Assembly: GCA_035628135.1 (NCBI GenBank)
Contig: DASPKM010000006.1
Coordinates: 248,001 to 312,000 of the forward strand
Reading direction: 5' to 3'
Length of the DNA stretch: 64,000 nucleotides
Source of the DNA: DASPKM01 sp035628135
Lineage (GTDB): Bacteria; Bacteroidota; Bacteroidia; Chitinophagales; Chitinophagaceae
Position 1 is the first letter of the stretch; each line of letters opens with the position of its first letter. The notes beneath the pieces are model-generated. The model ran no database searches and was not told where the DNA came from. It saw nothing but the letters and a program-made list of their open reading frames with translations. Shown one piece after another: positions 46,964 through 55,812 of the stretch. The translations under genes were made by a program, and so were the position numbers.

Positions 46964-48118
46964 TTACCTGAGTATGCTCCGGCTGATAACTATCCTTTGC
47001 ACTTCGCTGGTGCCTTCGTAGATCTGGGTGATCTTTGCGTCGCGCATCATGCGCTCCACATGGTATTCCTTTACGTATCCATATCCGCCGTGGATCTGCA
47101 CTGCTTCTACGGTTGCCCACATGGCGGTTTCAGATGCGTATACCTTGGCCATGGAGCTGCTAAGGGTATAATCGAGGCCATTGTCTTTTTCCCAGGCGGC
47201 TTTCAGGCAAAGTAGTCTCGAAGCTTCTATTCTCGTGGCCATGTCGGCCAACTTGAATTGTATGGCCTGGTGCTGTGCTATTTCTTTGCCAAATGCCTTT
47301 CTTTCTTTTGAATACTTCAGCGAAAGCTCGTACGCGCCACTCGCAATGCCCAAAGCCTGCGCTGCAATACCGATACGGCCCCCGGCCAATGTCCTCATAG
47401 CGTATTTAAACCCGAAACCATCTGGCCCGATGCGGTTTTCCTTGGGCACTTTTACGTCCTGGAACATGATGCTGTGCGTATCGCTGCCGCGGATGCCCAG
47501 CTTGTTTTCTTTGGCACCCACGGTCACACCCGGCCAGTTCTTTTCCACTATTAATGTATTGATACCCTTGCTTCCTTTGGAAGCATCGGTTTGCGCCATC
47601 ACAAGGTATACCGAAGCCGAGTTTCCATTTGTGATCCAGTTTTTAGTTCCGTTCACCAGGTAGTGATCGCCTTTATCTTCGGCAGTGGTGCGTTGAGAAG
47701 TAGCATCGCTGCCCGCTTCGGGCTCGCTGAGCAAGAAAGCGCCTATATATAGTTCACCATCTTTGCGGCCCTGGGCCAGCGGCGTGAGGTATTTTTGTTT
47801 TTGCTCTTCTGTTCCGTAGGCAGCCAAACCCCAGTTTACCAGGCTGTTATTCACGCTCATGCACACACTAACGCTGGCATCTACCTTCGATATTTCTTCC
47901 ATGGCCAGTACGTAGCTGATGGTGTCCATGCCAGCCCCGCCGTATTGTGGCTCAACCATCATTCCCATAAATCCGAGGTCGGCCAGCTTCAGGATCAGTT
48001 CTTTGGGAAACTTCTGCTGCTCATCGCGTTCTATAACACCGGCCAGGCACTCATTCTGCGCAAAATCGCGGGCGGCCTGACGTATCATCTTGTGTTCTTC
48101 GCTCAGTTGAAATTGCAT
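46964..48118 (-). CDS. acyl-CoA dehydrogenase
   Basis: 384 residues from MQFQLSEEHKMIRQAARDFAQ. The full family set is present: FAD contacts (LSEPEAGSD, WITNG), and the catalytic glutamate in QIYEGTSEVQ near the C-terminus. It oxidises acyl-CoA to enoyl-CoA with FAD in the cytosol and passes electrons to ETF. The promoter carries a perfect palindrome between its -33 and -7 boxes, so it is likely regulated by a TetR-type repressor. Close to short/branched-chain members; exact chain specificity unknown. Confidence 0.95.
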   Translation of the reverse strand: MQFQLSEEHKMIRQAARDFAQNECLAGVIERDEQQKFPKELILKLADLGFMGMMVEPQYGGAGMDTISYVLAMEEISKVDASVSVCMSVNNSLVNWGLAAYGTEEQKQKYLTPLAQGRKDGELYIGAFLLSEPEAGSDATSQRTTAEDKGDHYLVNGTKNWITNGNSASVYLVMAQTDASKGSKGINTLIVEKNWPGVTVGAKENKLGIRGSDTHSIMFQDVKVPKENRIGPDGFGFKYAMRTLAGGRIGIAAQALGIASGAYELSLKYSKERKAFGKEIAQHQAIQFKLADMATRIEASRLLCLKAAWEKDNGLDYTLSSSMAKVYASETAMWATVEAVQIHGGYGYVKEYHVERMMRDAKITQIYEGTSEVQRIVISRSILR

Positions 48119-48137
48119 TTGGGTTTTTTTCGTGGCG

Positions 48138-48169
48138 CAAATATACACTAACAGATGTTAGTTTACAAA
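48138..48169 (-). promoter_or_regulatory. promoter of the acyl-CoA dehydrogenase gene
   Basis: Read on the minus strand: TTTG, 20 bp, TATATTTG. Both elements fit the Bacteroidota consensus perfectly, and the distance to the ATG at 48118 leaves a short leader. Confidence 0.65.
48147..48162. promoter_or_regulatory. palindromic operator in the acyl-CoA dehydrogenase promoter
   Basis: ACTAACA-GA-TGTTAGT, a perfect inverted repeat with 7-bp arms, lies exactly between the -33 and -7 boxes. Binding there would block RNA polymerase. The regulator is not in the window as far as I can see. Confidence 0.6.
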
Positions 48170-48213
48170 GTGTTGATCTCCTGTTATTATCCACCATTCC
48201 TTGCGCACCGCAC

Positions 48214-48244
48214 TTGCCGCTGTGGACTTAAAGCCGTAAATTTG
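48214..48244 (+). promoter_or_regulatory. predicted promoter of the arginase-family gene
   Basis: TTG at 48214, 20-bp spacer, and TAAATTTG at 48237-48244. The predicted leader before the ATG at 48395 is about 145 nt. Confidence 0.5.
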
Positions 48245-48394
48245 AGCTTCTTATGGTAAATAATCAACCATACCTGCCGGTTGCATCCTTTGCATGGCAA
48301 CTGCTGCCCGTTAATTTCTACATCCCGGATTAAGGTCCCGCGCATTTGTAACCCGGACCACACGGCCAGCCTTTTTTTGACGAATATCGATTGC

Positions 48395-49342
48395 ATGAAA
48401 AATATTAAGCTTATAGAAGTACCATCTGAAATTGGAGCAGGCACCAGGGGCGCCAGCCTTGGAATTGACGCTATTAAAATTGCAGCCCTCGATTTCATGA
48501 GCAATTTTTTTATCCACTTTCCTTCTGAAAAAGTACCGTCCGAAAACAAATTGCTGTACGAACCCATCGAATCGCCTTATGCCAAGCGTGTAAAAGGAAT
48601 TATTACCATGTACGAGCGGGTAAGCAAGGCGGTGAATGATTCGTTGAAAAATAATTTCTTCCCTGTAGTCATCAGCGGCGATCACAGCATTGCCGGAGCC
48701 ACTATTTGCGGCATTAAGGCGGCCAGGCCCAAGAGCAGGCTGGGTGTTATTTGGATAGATGCGCATGCCGACCTCCACACGCCTTATACCACTCCTTCAG
48801 GCAATATGCACGGTATGCCTCTGGCCGCAGCCATTAACGAGGACAATGCCGAATGCGCCGTGCACCAACTGGATGACGAGACCGCCCGTTACTGGAATCA
48901 ATTGAAACAAATGGGCAAGATCGCGCCCAAGGTGCTGCCCGAAGACGTTGTATTTATTTCGCTGCGCGATTTTGAAAAAGAAGAAAAATTCCTGATAGAT
49001 AAATACGATATGAAGGTGATCTCTACCGGCGAAGTGCGCCGCAAAGGTCCCGAGAACATCGTGCGAAGCGTGACCCGCTACCTGGCAGACTGCACCGATA
49101 TTTATATCAGCTTCGATGTGGACAGCCTGGATTCTTCTATTTCCAAAGGAACGGGCACGCCGGTGGGTAATGGGCTGCGCGAAAGGGAGGCCGAAGACCT
49201 GATCAGTAAGTTCATGCAAAACCGCAAGGTGTGTTGTTTTGAAATTACAGAGGTCAATCCAACGCTCGACAAAGAGAACCTGATGTCCGAGATCGCGTTC
49301 AATATTTTACAGCGAAGCGTGAACGTGCTGATGATGAACTAG
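48395..49342 (+). CDS. arginase/agmatinase/formimidoylglutamase family protein
   Basis: 315 residues from MKNIKLIEVPSEIGAGTRG; the earlier in-frame ATG at 48281 is rejected. The di-manganese site motifs are SGDHSIAGA, IWIDAHADLHT and ISFDVDSLD. Sequence around NTHGMP-type words (GNMHGMPLAAAI) and EITEVNP favours arginase over agmatinase. It would yield ornithine and urea from arginine in the cytosol. Confidence 0.9.
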   Translation: MKNIKLIEVPSEIGAGTRGASLGIDAIKIAALDFMSNFFIHFPSEKVPSENKLLYEPIESPYAKRVKGIITMYERVSKAVNDSLKNNFFPVVISGDHSIAGATICGIKAARPKSRLGVIWIDAHADLHTPYTTPSGNMHGMPLAAAINEDNAECAVHQLDDETARYWNQLKQMGKIAPKVLPEDVVFISLRDFEKEEKFLIDKYDMKVISTGEVRRKGPENIVRSVTRYLADCTDIYISFDVDSLDSSISKGTGTPVGNGLREREAEDLISKFMQNRKVCCFEITEVNPTLDKENLMSEIAFNILQRSVNVLMMN

Positions 49343-49344
49343 AG

Positions 49345-50058
49345 TTACCTGTTCAACGCCGCCACCAGTTTGCGAATGCCTTCTTCGTGCTTGAGCTTCA
49401 ATCTTTCCTCATCTACGATGCGGTCGATCTTTTTTGCCAGGTGGGGTAATGCGGCGAGGATATCATCTTTATCTTTTTTGATCTTCACCATTTTTCCATC
49501 GGTATAAATATATAATTGCTCTTTTTCGGTGAAGCGTTTTTGTTCGGGCTGAGTTTCGTCTTTGTACATACCTACATTCTTAGCCCTGCACCGCAGTAAT
49601 TGGATATTGCCATCTACCAGCACTTCATAAAAAGTTTCGGTGGTATTCATATTTACCGCTGGATAGGAAGAGCGGTAGAGCATCCCCAGTGTATCTTTTC
49701 TTATGATAAGGCCGATCACGAACTCCTCTATGGGATGAATGAATTCCATAGCCTGGTCTTCCTGCATGAAGTACAGTTTATTGCCATGCACGTCGAACAA
49801 CAGCAAAAGGCCGTTGGCTTGCTGGCCATTCTTGAATTTTACATTTCCCGGCGTCCACGTGCGTGAAAGGAACTGGTCCTGTATATCGGCAGTGCCCACA
49901 AAGCTCATGTCGGGATTATTGGGACCGAAAATAGTAAGGGGATGCTGGTATGCTGACTTGGGAATACTTGCATTTTGCATTTGTATCACCGGTGATTGCG
50001 CGCAAAGATGTAATGAGGCCGCTGCAAGGAATGCGAATATCAATAATTGTTTTCTCAT
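49345..50058 (-). CDS. secreted protein of unknown function
   Basis: 237 residues with a signal peptide (MRKQLLIFAFLAAASLHLCAQ). The mature part is beta-rich (YFMQEDQAMEFIHPIEEFVIG; ETFYEVLVDGNIQLLRCRAKN) and ends in basic helices. It has features of a widespread but unnamed Bacteroidota family. A TAACTTTA near-match to the -7 box lies upstream. Confidence 0.7.
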   Translation of the reverse strand: MRKQLLIFAFLAAASLHLCAQSPVIQMQNASIPKSAYQHPLTIFGPNNPDMSFVGTADIQDQFLSRTWTPGNVKFKNGQQANGLLLLFDVHGNKLYFMQEDQAMEFIHPIEEFVIGLIIRKDTLGMLYRSSYPAVNMNTTETFYEVLVDGNIQLLRCRAKNVGMYKDETQPEQKRFTEKEQLYIYTDGKMVKIKKDKDDILAALPHLAKKIDRIVDEERLKLKHEEGIRKLVAALNR

Positions 50059-50102
50059 GTTTAGTGGTATGTAGCTAAAGTTAAGAAATTGACCCGAGAA
50101 TA

Positions 50103-50999
50103 CTACCGGGATGCGAACATTTTCTCCAGGCTTTCCCTGAAAGAATGCGGTTTGTATCCAAGTTCTTTCTCCGCCTTACCGATTATAAATCCTGTACGTG
50201 CGGGGCGAACGGCGGGTTGGCCCAGGCTGGCGGAATCGGCCTTTTCTATCAATCGCTCGTCCAATTTCAGCAACCGGGCGGTTTCAACTGCAATGGCGTA
50301 AGGTGTAAGCGAATCTTTTCCGGAGATATGGAATAGGCCTTGCGCATTTTTCTCCAGCACCAGGATGATGCCCGCCGCAAGGTCTTCAACAAAAGTGGGC
50401 GTGCGGTATTGGTCGTCCACTACTCTTATCTTCTCCCCTTTCTCCAATTTTTCCTTTACCCATGTTATGATGTTGTGCCGGGTGCCAGACAGGGGATTGC
50501 CCGTAACCAGCACCGTCCTTACGATGGCCCATTGCAGGCCCGATTCCTCCACAGCTTTTTCGGCACCCCATTTCGAGCTGCCGTAGTAGTTTACGGGATT
50601 GGGTTCCGATGCTTCTGAATAAGGGCCATGCAATCCGTCGAACACAAAATCGGTAGATACAAAAATGAAGCGGGCGCCGATCTCTTTACAGGCATCCACC
50701 AAAAAACGCGTGGCTGTTACATTGATATTCCAGCAGGTTATCTTCTCTTCTTCGCATTGGTCTACCTGCGTCATGGCGGCCGCATGAATTAACACTTCGG
50801 GGCGAAGTTTATTCAGCAGGCGGTTGACCACGGGGCCATCCGTAACGTCGAGCTCGTGGTAGGTGTATTGTTCATTTTGAGGAAACGAAAGGCGTGAACG
50901 TCCCAGTGAAGTTGCAATAACAGTATATCCTTTGTCGAGCAATTGCTTTACAAGATGCTGGCCTAATAAACCATTTGCGCCGGTAACCAGGATTTTCAT
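50103..50999 (-). CDS. SDR family NAD-dependent reductase, RmlD (dTDP-4-dehydrorhamnose reductase)-like
   Basis: 298 residues. The nucleotide-binding motif GANGLLGQHL is at residues 7-16, and the YxxxK site is in YYGSSKWGAEKAVEE. The layout (NVTATRFLVDACKEIGARFIFVSTD, then a C-terminal ISGKDSLTPYAIAV) is that of RmlD. No other rhamnose-pathway genes are adjacent, so the real substrate may differ. Confidence 0.87.
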   Translation of the reverse strand: MKILVTGANGLLGQHLVKQLLDKGYTVIATSLGRSRLSFPQNEQYTYHELDVTDGPVVNRLLNKLRPEVLIHAAAMTQVDQCEEEKITCWNINVTATRFLVDACKEIGARFIFVSTDFVFDGLHGPYSEASEPNPVNYYGSSKWGAEKAVEESGLQWAIVRTVLVTGNPLSGTRHNIITWVKEKLEKGEKIRVVDDQYRTPTFVEDLAAGIILVLEKNAQGLFHISGKDSLTPYAIAVETARLLKLDERLIEKADSASLGQPAVRPARTGFIIGKAEKELGYKPHSFRESLEKMFASR

Positions 51000-51042
51000 G
51001 AGCTGAAAATTAAATAAATCACCGGTAAATGAAATGAGAAAA

Positions 51043-51189
51043 ACACAGATTTTTTCAAAGACGAAAGCACAGATTTATAAAACGATCAGAGGATTACGCA
51101 GATCGCCGCAACATTTATCAATAACCGAAGCGGGCACATGTGGATGTTGTTCGCCACATGCAAAATCTGTGTAATCCTCTAATCTGTGA
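51043..51189. repeat. intergenic nested hairpin repeat (AATCTGTG family)
   Basis: AGAGGATTACGCAGAT (51088-51103) and ATCTGTGTAATCCTCT (51165-51180) pair with one mismatch around a 61-bp interior, which itself holds CATGTGG/CCACATG. The flanks repeat CACAGATTT words. The element sits between two co-oriented genes and resembles dispersed intergenic repeats of Bacteroidota. Confidence 0.6.
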
Positions 51190-51233
51190 TAGGCCTTACG
51201 GGGCCTGGTTTTTCGTTTAAGGAGATGGTGTGC

Positions 51234-51818
51234 TCAATTCATGATTGCTATGTCCTGCTTGAGATAAGAAACCAGTTCGTTGATGCCCCCGTTGCGCGAT
51301 GCTTTCAGGAACATGTTGTACAATTCTTTTCCGTCGGTGCACGCAGGTGCGTCTGTTTTCCTGCGCAGCTTCGATTTTGCGCGGTGCAGCAATTGCCGGC
51401 AGTTGTCGTAGCTGATGCCGAACATGCGCTCGATCCATTCATATTCTTTTTCAAATCCTTTCTTCAGGATGAATACTGCTCTTTCATGCGGGGTTAATAC
51501 CGACGCTATCAGGTTGAACAATTGTTCCAGTTCGGTTTCTGTTTCGAACCTGAAAGCGGGTGAAGCGGAAACGGCAGTTGTTTTCAGCGTATGCGATGTA
51601 AATACGCGGTGCCTTTTTTCGGTGCGGATGTTGTTGATGAAAAGATTGTGGATGGTCTTTTTAATGTAACCATGCTTATTGCCGATGGCGTTTACATCAC
51701 CTGTGTAATACCTCGTCATAGCTTCCTGTACCAGGTCGTCGGCAAGGGTCTTGTTTTGTGTGAGCTTCTGAGCGTAAGACCTGCATTCGGCATGCAGTAA
51801 ATTTAATTGTTGTGTCAT
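51234..51818 (-). CDS. RNA polymerase sigma-70 family (ECF-like) factor
   Basis: 194 residues. Region 2 is visible near the start (LADDLVQEAMTRYYTG with the family's ALxxLVQE-type helix) and a region 4 helix-turn-helix (ERAVFILKKGFEKEYEWIERMFGISYDNCRQLLHRAKSKLRRK). It is a small sigma factor without an adjacent anti-sigma gene. The promoter has a TTG-N20-CATCTTTG arrangement with a motif shared with other local operons just upstream. Confidence 0.9.
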   Translation of the reverse strand: MTQQLNLLHAECRSYAQKLTQNKTLADDLVQEAMTRYYTGDVNAIGNKHGYIKKTIHNLFINNIRTEKRHRVFTSHTLKTTAVSASPAFRFETETELEQLFNLIASVLTPHERAVFILKKGFEKEYEWIERMFGISYDNCRQLLHRAKSKLRRKTDAPACTDGKELYNMFLKASRNGGINELVSYLKQDIAIMN

Positions 51819-51875
51819 GGCTGTAGGTTTTCTGTCCCTCGACAGATGAATGATGGTTTGTTTTAAATGGCATTA

Positions 51876-51906
51876 CAAAGATGATGTGATGGGCATGCGA
51901 TTTCAA
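51876..51906 (-). promoter_or_regulatory. promoter of the sigma factor gene
   Basis: On the minus strand TTG, 20 bp, CATCTTTG (one mismatch to TAnnTTTG). The TTCATGCTAT box is immediately upstream of the -33 element, the usual place for an activator. Confidence 0.5.
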
Positions 51907-51922
51907 TAGCATGAATATGTGA
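51907..51922. promoter_or_regulatory. half-palindromic TAGCAT box
   Basis: TAGCATGAATATGTGA shares its first nine bases with the fully palindromic box at 61758 and sits next to the -33 element of the sigma gene. Confidence 0.45.
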
Positions 51923-51958
51923 AAGAGACACAATCAATGTTAAATGACGTTAAAACGT

Positions 51959-52009
51959 ATACCCGCTTTGTGGTATATACAGTGCAGGTACATACCACAA
52001 ACTGGGTAT
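51959..52009. promoter_or_regulatory. long inverted repeat, ATACCC..TTTGTGGTAT / ATACCACAAACTGGGTAT
   Basis: Two 18-bp arms (51959-51976 and 51992-52009) match inversely with two mismatches around 15 bp. It lies in the intergenic region between the response regulator and the sigma factor. The right arm repeats without change (17 bp) at 61772-61788. Confidence 0.65.
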
Positions 52010-52026
52010 ATGGAGGGAATTAATGA

Positions 52027-52668
52027 TTACACCAGTCCTTCGTTGATGGCTTTTAATACCGCTTCGGTTTTGGAATTTACGTGGAGCTTATCGTAAATAT
52101 GGCGTATGTGAGAGCGTACGGTATCTATGCTGATGAAATATTCGTTCGCGATGAGCTTGTAGCTGTAACCGCTCACCAATCCTTTCAAAATTTCCTGTTC
52201 TCTTTCGGACAAATTGTAATCGGTCTTTTGGGTCTTGGGCTGATGCTGGAAATATTGCAATACTTTCCTGGCAACATTGGCCGTCATGGGCGAGCCACCG
52301 CGGTAAACATCGAATATGGAGTCGATGATTTCATTGGGCGAAGTATTTTTTAAGAGATAACCGCTGGCGCCGTTGCGGATGGCCTGGAATATTTTTTCTT
52401 CGTTATCGAACACGGTCAGCATCATTACCTGCGTTTTTGGCGAAGCCGCTTTTACAATGCCCACGGCTTCTATGCCATTGATGCCCGGCAGGTCTATATC
52501 CATCAGCACTACGTCGGGCTTCAGCTCTTCCATGTCGGTCCTTACCGTATCGCAATTGCTGAAAGTGGCCAGCAATTGCAAGCCCGGGGCAGACTGTATC
52601 AAAAAAGCAATTCCTTCGCGCAGGCTGCTGTTATCTTCGTAATAAACTACCGTGATTTTATCTTGCAT
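52027..52668 (-). CDS. NarL/FixJ family response regulator
   Basis: 213 residues. The receiver has the phospho-acceptor D57 (LMDIDLPG) and the acidic pair E11, D12; the LuxR-type helix-turn-helix is ILKGLVSGYSYKLIANEYF with ISIDTVRSHIRHIYDKL. It is the only response regulator near the two propeller kinases directly upstream and is the best candidate partner. An exact -7 box 5 bp upstream of the start codon implies a leaderless or very short leader mRNA. Confidence 0.95.
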   Translation of the reverse strand: MQDKITVVYYEDNSSLREGIAFLIQSAPGLQLLATFSNCDTVRTDMEELKPDVVLMDIDLPGINGIEAVGIVKAASPKTQVMMLTVFDNEEKIFQAIRNGASGYLLKNTSPNEIIDSIFDVYRGGSPMTANVARKVLQYFQHQPKTQKTDYNLSEREQEILKGLVSGYSYKLIANEYFISIDTVRSHIRHIYDKLHVNSKTEAVLKAINEGLV

Positions 52669-52672
52669 AACA

Positions 52673-52680
52673 CAAATTTA
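52673..52680 (-). promoter_or_regulatory. -7 box just upstream of the response regulator start
   Basis: The minus strand reads TAAATTTG, ending 5 bp before the ATG at 52668. Transcription would start at or near the start codon. No clear -33 element is present. Confidence 0.35.
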
Positions 52681-52723
52681 ACTTTTTATGCAAGGGCCCG
52701 AGTAACATTTTGATGTGATTTGA

Positions 52724-55700
52724 TCAGGTCAGCTTTATCAATACATCTATCCTTGTTCCTTTCCCTTCTGCTGAATCTATCCTGGCCATCCCATTTATTT
52801 CCTGTGCACGCTTATTCATATTGCCCAAACCATTGCCTTTGCGTACTACGGTTTCGCTGAAACCTTTTCCATTGTCTTCGATCACCATCTTCAACCGTTT
52901 GCCCTGCTGCGTAATAAAAAGGCTTATTTCAGAACAGCCTGAGTATTTTACGGAATTGTTCAAGGCCTCTTTAAAGATAAGGTACAAGTTGCGCCGTTCC
53001 TCCAGGTTAAGCCGCGAGGTGCGGAATGAATCCGATACGTGCACTTTGAAGGCGATATCTTTTGCATCGCATAGCTTTAACCCGAACTCCCGCATACGCG
53101 CTACAAGGTCTTCCAGGCGGTCGTGGTCCCGCTTGATGGTCCAGATGATATCCTGCATGTTCTCTGAAAGCTGGCTGGCATTTACGCTGATCTTTTCCAG
53201 CATCGATACTGCCTGGGGCCTTGCATCTCCTATTTGGTTCTTGACAACATCGCTGAAGATGCGGATGCTGCTAAGGGTAGATCCCATATCGTCGTGCAGG
53301 TCGGTAGCAATGCGTTCCCTTATTTGTTCAAGCCTGCCCTGCTGGCGCCTGCGCATTATATAATATGCATAGGCAATGCCGGCCATAACTAATACCACGA
53401 GCATTGCAAACCACCACGTCCGCCAGAATGGAGGCAGAACGCGGATGCGCAGGACCGTATCTTTTTCAGACACCTGCCCATTGCCATTGATGCTGCGCAC
53501 ACGGAAAGTGTAACTGCCGGGCGGAATGTAATTGTATACCGCCTGCTGGTTTTCGCTCCTGATCCAGTCATCGTGCAGGCCTTCCAGCTTATGATAATAG
53601 GTAACCTTGTTCTGGTCAAGATAGCTCAACACGGAATAGTTGATGGTAATGGAATTTTCATTGCTGCCAAGCCTTACGGCAGGCAATGATCTGATCGAAT
53701 CCACCGGCAATGACCGGCCGAATAAGATAAGGTCGGTGATCCGCACATCGGTCGAGTTATTTTGCCGCAGCACTGCTTCAGGGTGGAACACCAGGAAGTC
53801 GTGGAAAGTGCCCATGGCAATGCGGCCATCTGCCAGGAAGGCGGTAGCAGATACTTCGAAATTATCGTTCAATATCCCGTTGCGGATATCGAAATACGAA
53901 AAGGCCTTGCTTTCATAATTATAACGGCAAAGGCCATTCGAAAGCGCGATCCAGATATACCGCGCCTTATCGAGCGTAATATTGGTGATCTGGTTGGCGG
54001 GCAAACCGTCGGCGGTGGTAATATAGCTGATGCGTTTGGTGCGCAGGTTGAGCACGTTGATGCTGTTGCTGGCGATAAACAACAGGCTGTCGTTGTATTG
54101 GAACACATCGGTGGCTACCGAGTTCATAAGGCTGCTGCCTTCGCCGCTTTTTTCATCGTAATGCTCCAGTATCTTACCAGTGGCGGCATCCAGGCGGTAA
54201 ATGCCAAAGAGGTCTGTTCCTACCCAAATAGTGCCGCTGAAGTCCACATATAATTTCAATACGCGGCCCGGCATTTTTTGCATGAGTTGGTAGCCATTCA
54301 CGGTATCGCGCCAATTGCCCTTGATGCACTTTACCACTTCGCCCGATTCGGAACCGATCCAGACATTGCCATTCTTATCCTCTGCAAACTGGCGAACTGT
54401 GTTTGTTCCAACAGCGGGATGCGTGAATACCACTGACTTTTCTCCTTCCCTGTACACCAGCATCCGGCCCTGCTGCGAACCTATCCAGACCTCGTCGTTG
54501 GCGCGGCGCATCATGAACCACACGGGCAGCTTTCTGAAATTGGTATCCTGTTGCACCAATGGATTTACGATGGGCTGCATTTTGGTATTGTATGAAAAAA
54601 TACCAGCCCGCCACGTGCTTACCCAAATATCTTTGTTCTTCGTTTGCACAATGGCGGTTACCGGATTGTGGTAAGTAGTAGAATCGCCTGGCCTCCTGTT
54701 GCGATAACTGTGGAACAATTGGGCATCGGGATTGAAAAGGAACAAACCGTTATTGGTGCTGGCCCAGTAATTCTCATCCTTGTCGCGGAACACGTTCAAA
54801 ATATAATCGAACCTGATGGTGTGTTCGGGCAGCTTATTGTTGCTCACCTGCCTGAATTTGCGTGTATCGGCATCGTATTGCAAAAAAAGACCGTACCCAT
54901 ACAGCCAGAAATCGCCATCGGACTTGTCGGTCATGCCCCAGATTTCATGGTGCAGTCCAGCCAGCGGCGGTATCTCTTGCTTATAGGAATGAATGCTGTC
55001 GCCTTTGATATCATAACGAAACAGTTCGGGCGGTCCCTGGAAAGGTTTCCAACTGGAGACCCAAAAATCACCCCGTTTATCGATGAACACCTTGTTTACA
55101 TTCACCAGGTGACCCAGCCGGTTTATGATGGTATTGTTCGATGGGTTGTTATCGCGGTAGCTAAGTTGTTTTGTCTTTGCATTGTATAACATCAGGCCCG
55201 ACCTCCCGGTCATCCAGTAATTTCCCTGCTTGTCCTGCAACATGTCCTCGCAGGTCCAGCCCGCGGGAGGTTTCACAAAATTATTCTCAACGGCAAAATC
55301 TTTTTTGTTTTCATCATAAGTAAGAAACTGCCGGCCGAGGAAGATCATGATCCTTCCTTCGCTGTCCTCCACGAACTTCCGCGTTCCTTTGTTCAATTCA
55401 TCGGCCGTTAGTTTTATAGGTACATCGGTATAGGTGTGAGTGCTGCGGTCGAAGATGCCCACTTTTTTGCCGACCGCTATCCACAACCTTCCCTTTTTAT
55501 CTGAATGTATCTGGCTCACGTTGTCGTCGGGCAATCCGTTCTTTATTGAGGGATTGTGGCGGATGGTCATGAACCGGTGACCGTCGTAACGCTGCAGGCC
55601 ATTATCCGTGCCAATCCATATGAATCCATCTTTGTCCTGCGCCACCCGGAATACGCGGTCCGAGGCCAGCCCTTCCTTGCGCTTGAATTGGGTGAAGAGG

Positions 55701-55774
55701 TATCCGCTCCCCTCCTGCGCTGCCAGGCCTGAAGCAACCAGCAAAAAAAATAACAGTAATAATTTATGTGACAT
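52724..55774 (-). CDS. two-component-regulator propeller sensor histidine kinase
   Basis: 1016 residues from MSHKLLLLFFLLVASGLAAQ, a signal peptide. A periplasmic sensor of about 700 residues consists of propeller repeats (FIWIGTDNGLQRYDGHRF, then repeated WIG/WVG words) and a Y_Y_Y domain near residue 700-760. One membrane helix follows, then a HisKA_3 kinase with the phospho-His in TDLHDDMGST, and an ATPase domain. The kinase half is near identical to the next gene's. It should signal to the NarL regulator. Confidence 0.95.
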   Translation of the reverse strand: MSHKLLLLFFLLVASGLAAQEGSGYLFTQFKRKEGLASDRVFRVAQDKDGFIWIGTDNGLQRYDGHRFMTIRHNPSIKNGLPDDNVSQIHSDKKGRLWIAVGKKVGIFDRSTHTYTDVPIKLTADELNKGTRKFVEDSEGRIMIFLGRQFLTYDENKKDFAVENNFVKPPAGWTCEDMLQDKQGNYWMTGRSGLMLYNAKTKQLSYRDNNPSNNTIINRLGHLVNVNKVFIDKRGDFWVSSWKPFQGPPELFRYDIKGDSIHSYKQEIPPLAGLHHEIWGMTDKSDGDFWLYGYGLFLQYDADTRKFRQVSNNKLPEHTIRFDYILNVFRDKDENYWASTNNGLFLFNPDAQLFHSYRNRRPGDSTTYHNPVTAIVQTKNKDIWVSTWRAGIFSYNTKMQPIVNPLVQQDTNFRKLPVWFMMRRANDEVWIGSQQGRMLVYREGEKSVVFTHPAVGTNTVRQFAEDKNGNVWIGSESGEVVKCIKGNWRDTVNGYQLMQKMPGRVLKLYVDFSGTIWVGTDLFGIYRLDAATGKILEHYDEKSGEGSSLMNSVATDVFQYNDSLLFIASNSINVLNLRTKRISYITTADGLPANQITNITLDKARYIWIALSNGLCRYNYESKAFSYFDIRNGILNDNFEVSATAFLADGRIAMGTFHDFLVFHPEAVLRQNNSTDVRITDLILFGRSLPVDSIRSLPAVRLGSNENSITINYSVLSYLDQNKVTYYHKLEGLHDDWIRSENQQAVYNYIPPGSYTFRVRSINGNGQVSEKDTVLRIRVLPPFWRTWWFAMLVVLVMAGIAYAYYIMRRRQQGRLEQIRERIATDLHDDMGSTLSSIRIFSDVVKNQIGDARPQAVSMLEKISVNASQLSENMQDIIWTIKRDHDRLEDLVARMREFGLKLCDAKDIAFKVHVSDSFRTSRLNLEERRNLYLIFKEALNNSVKYSGCSEISLFITQQGKRLKMVIEDNGKGFSETVVRKGNGLGNMNKRAQEINGMARIDSAEGKGTRIDVLIKLT

Positions 55775-55812
55775 CGAATGCCAGTTTAAGATTTGTAAGA
55801 TGGACGTTGGAT

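Noticed and set aside
51191..51215. AGGCC/GGCCT hairpin followed by TTTTT as a plus-strand terminator
   Set aside because: The stem is short and both flanking genes are on the minus strand, so no plus transcript is expected there.
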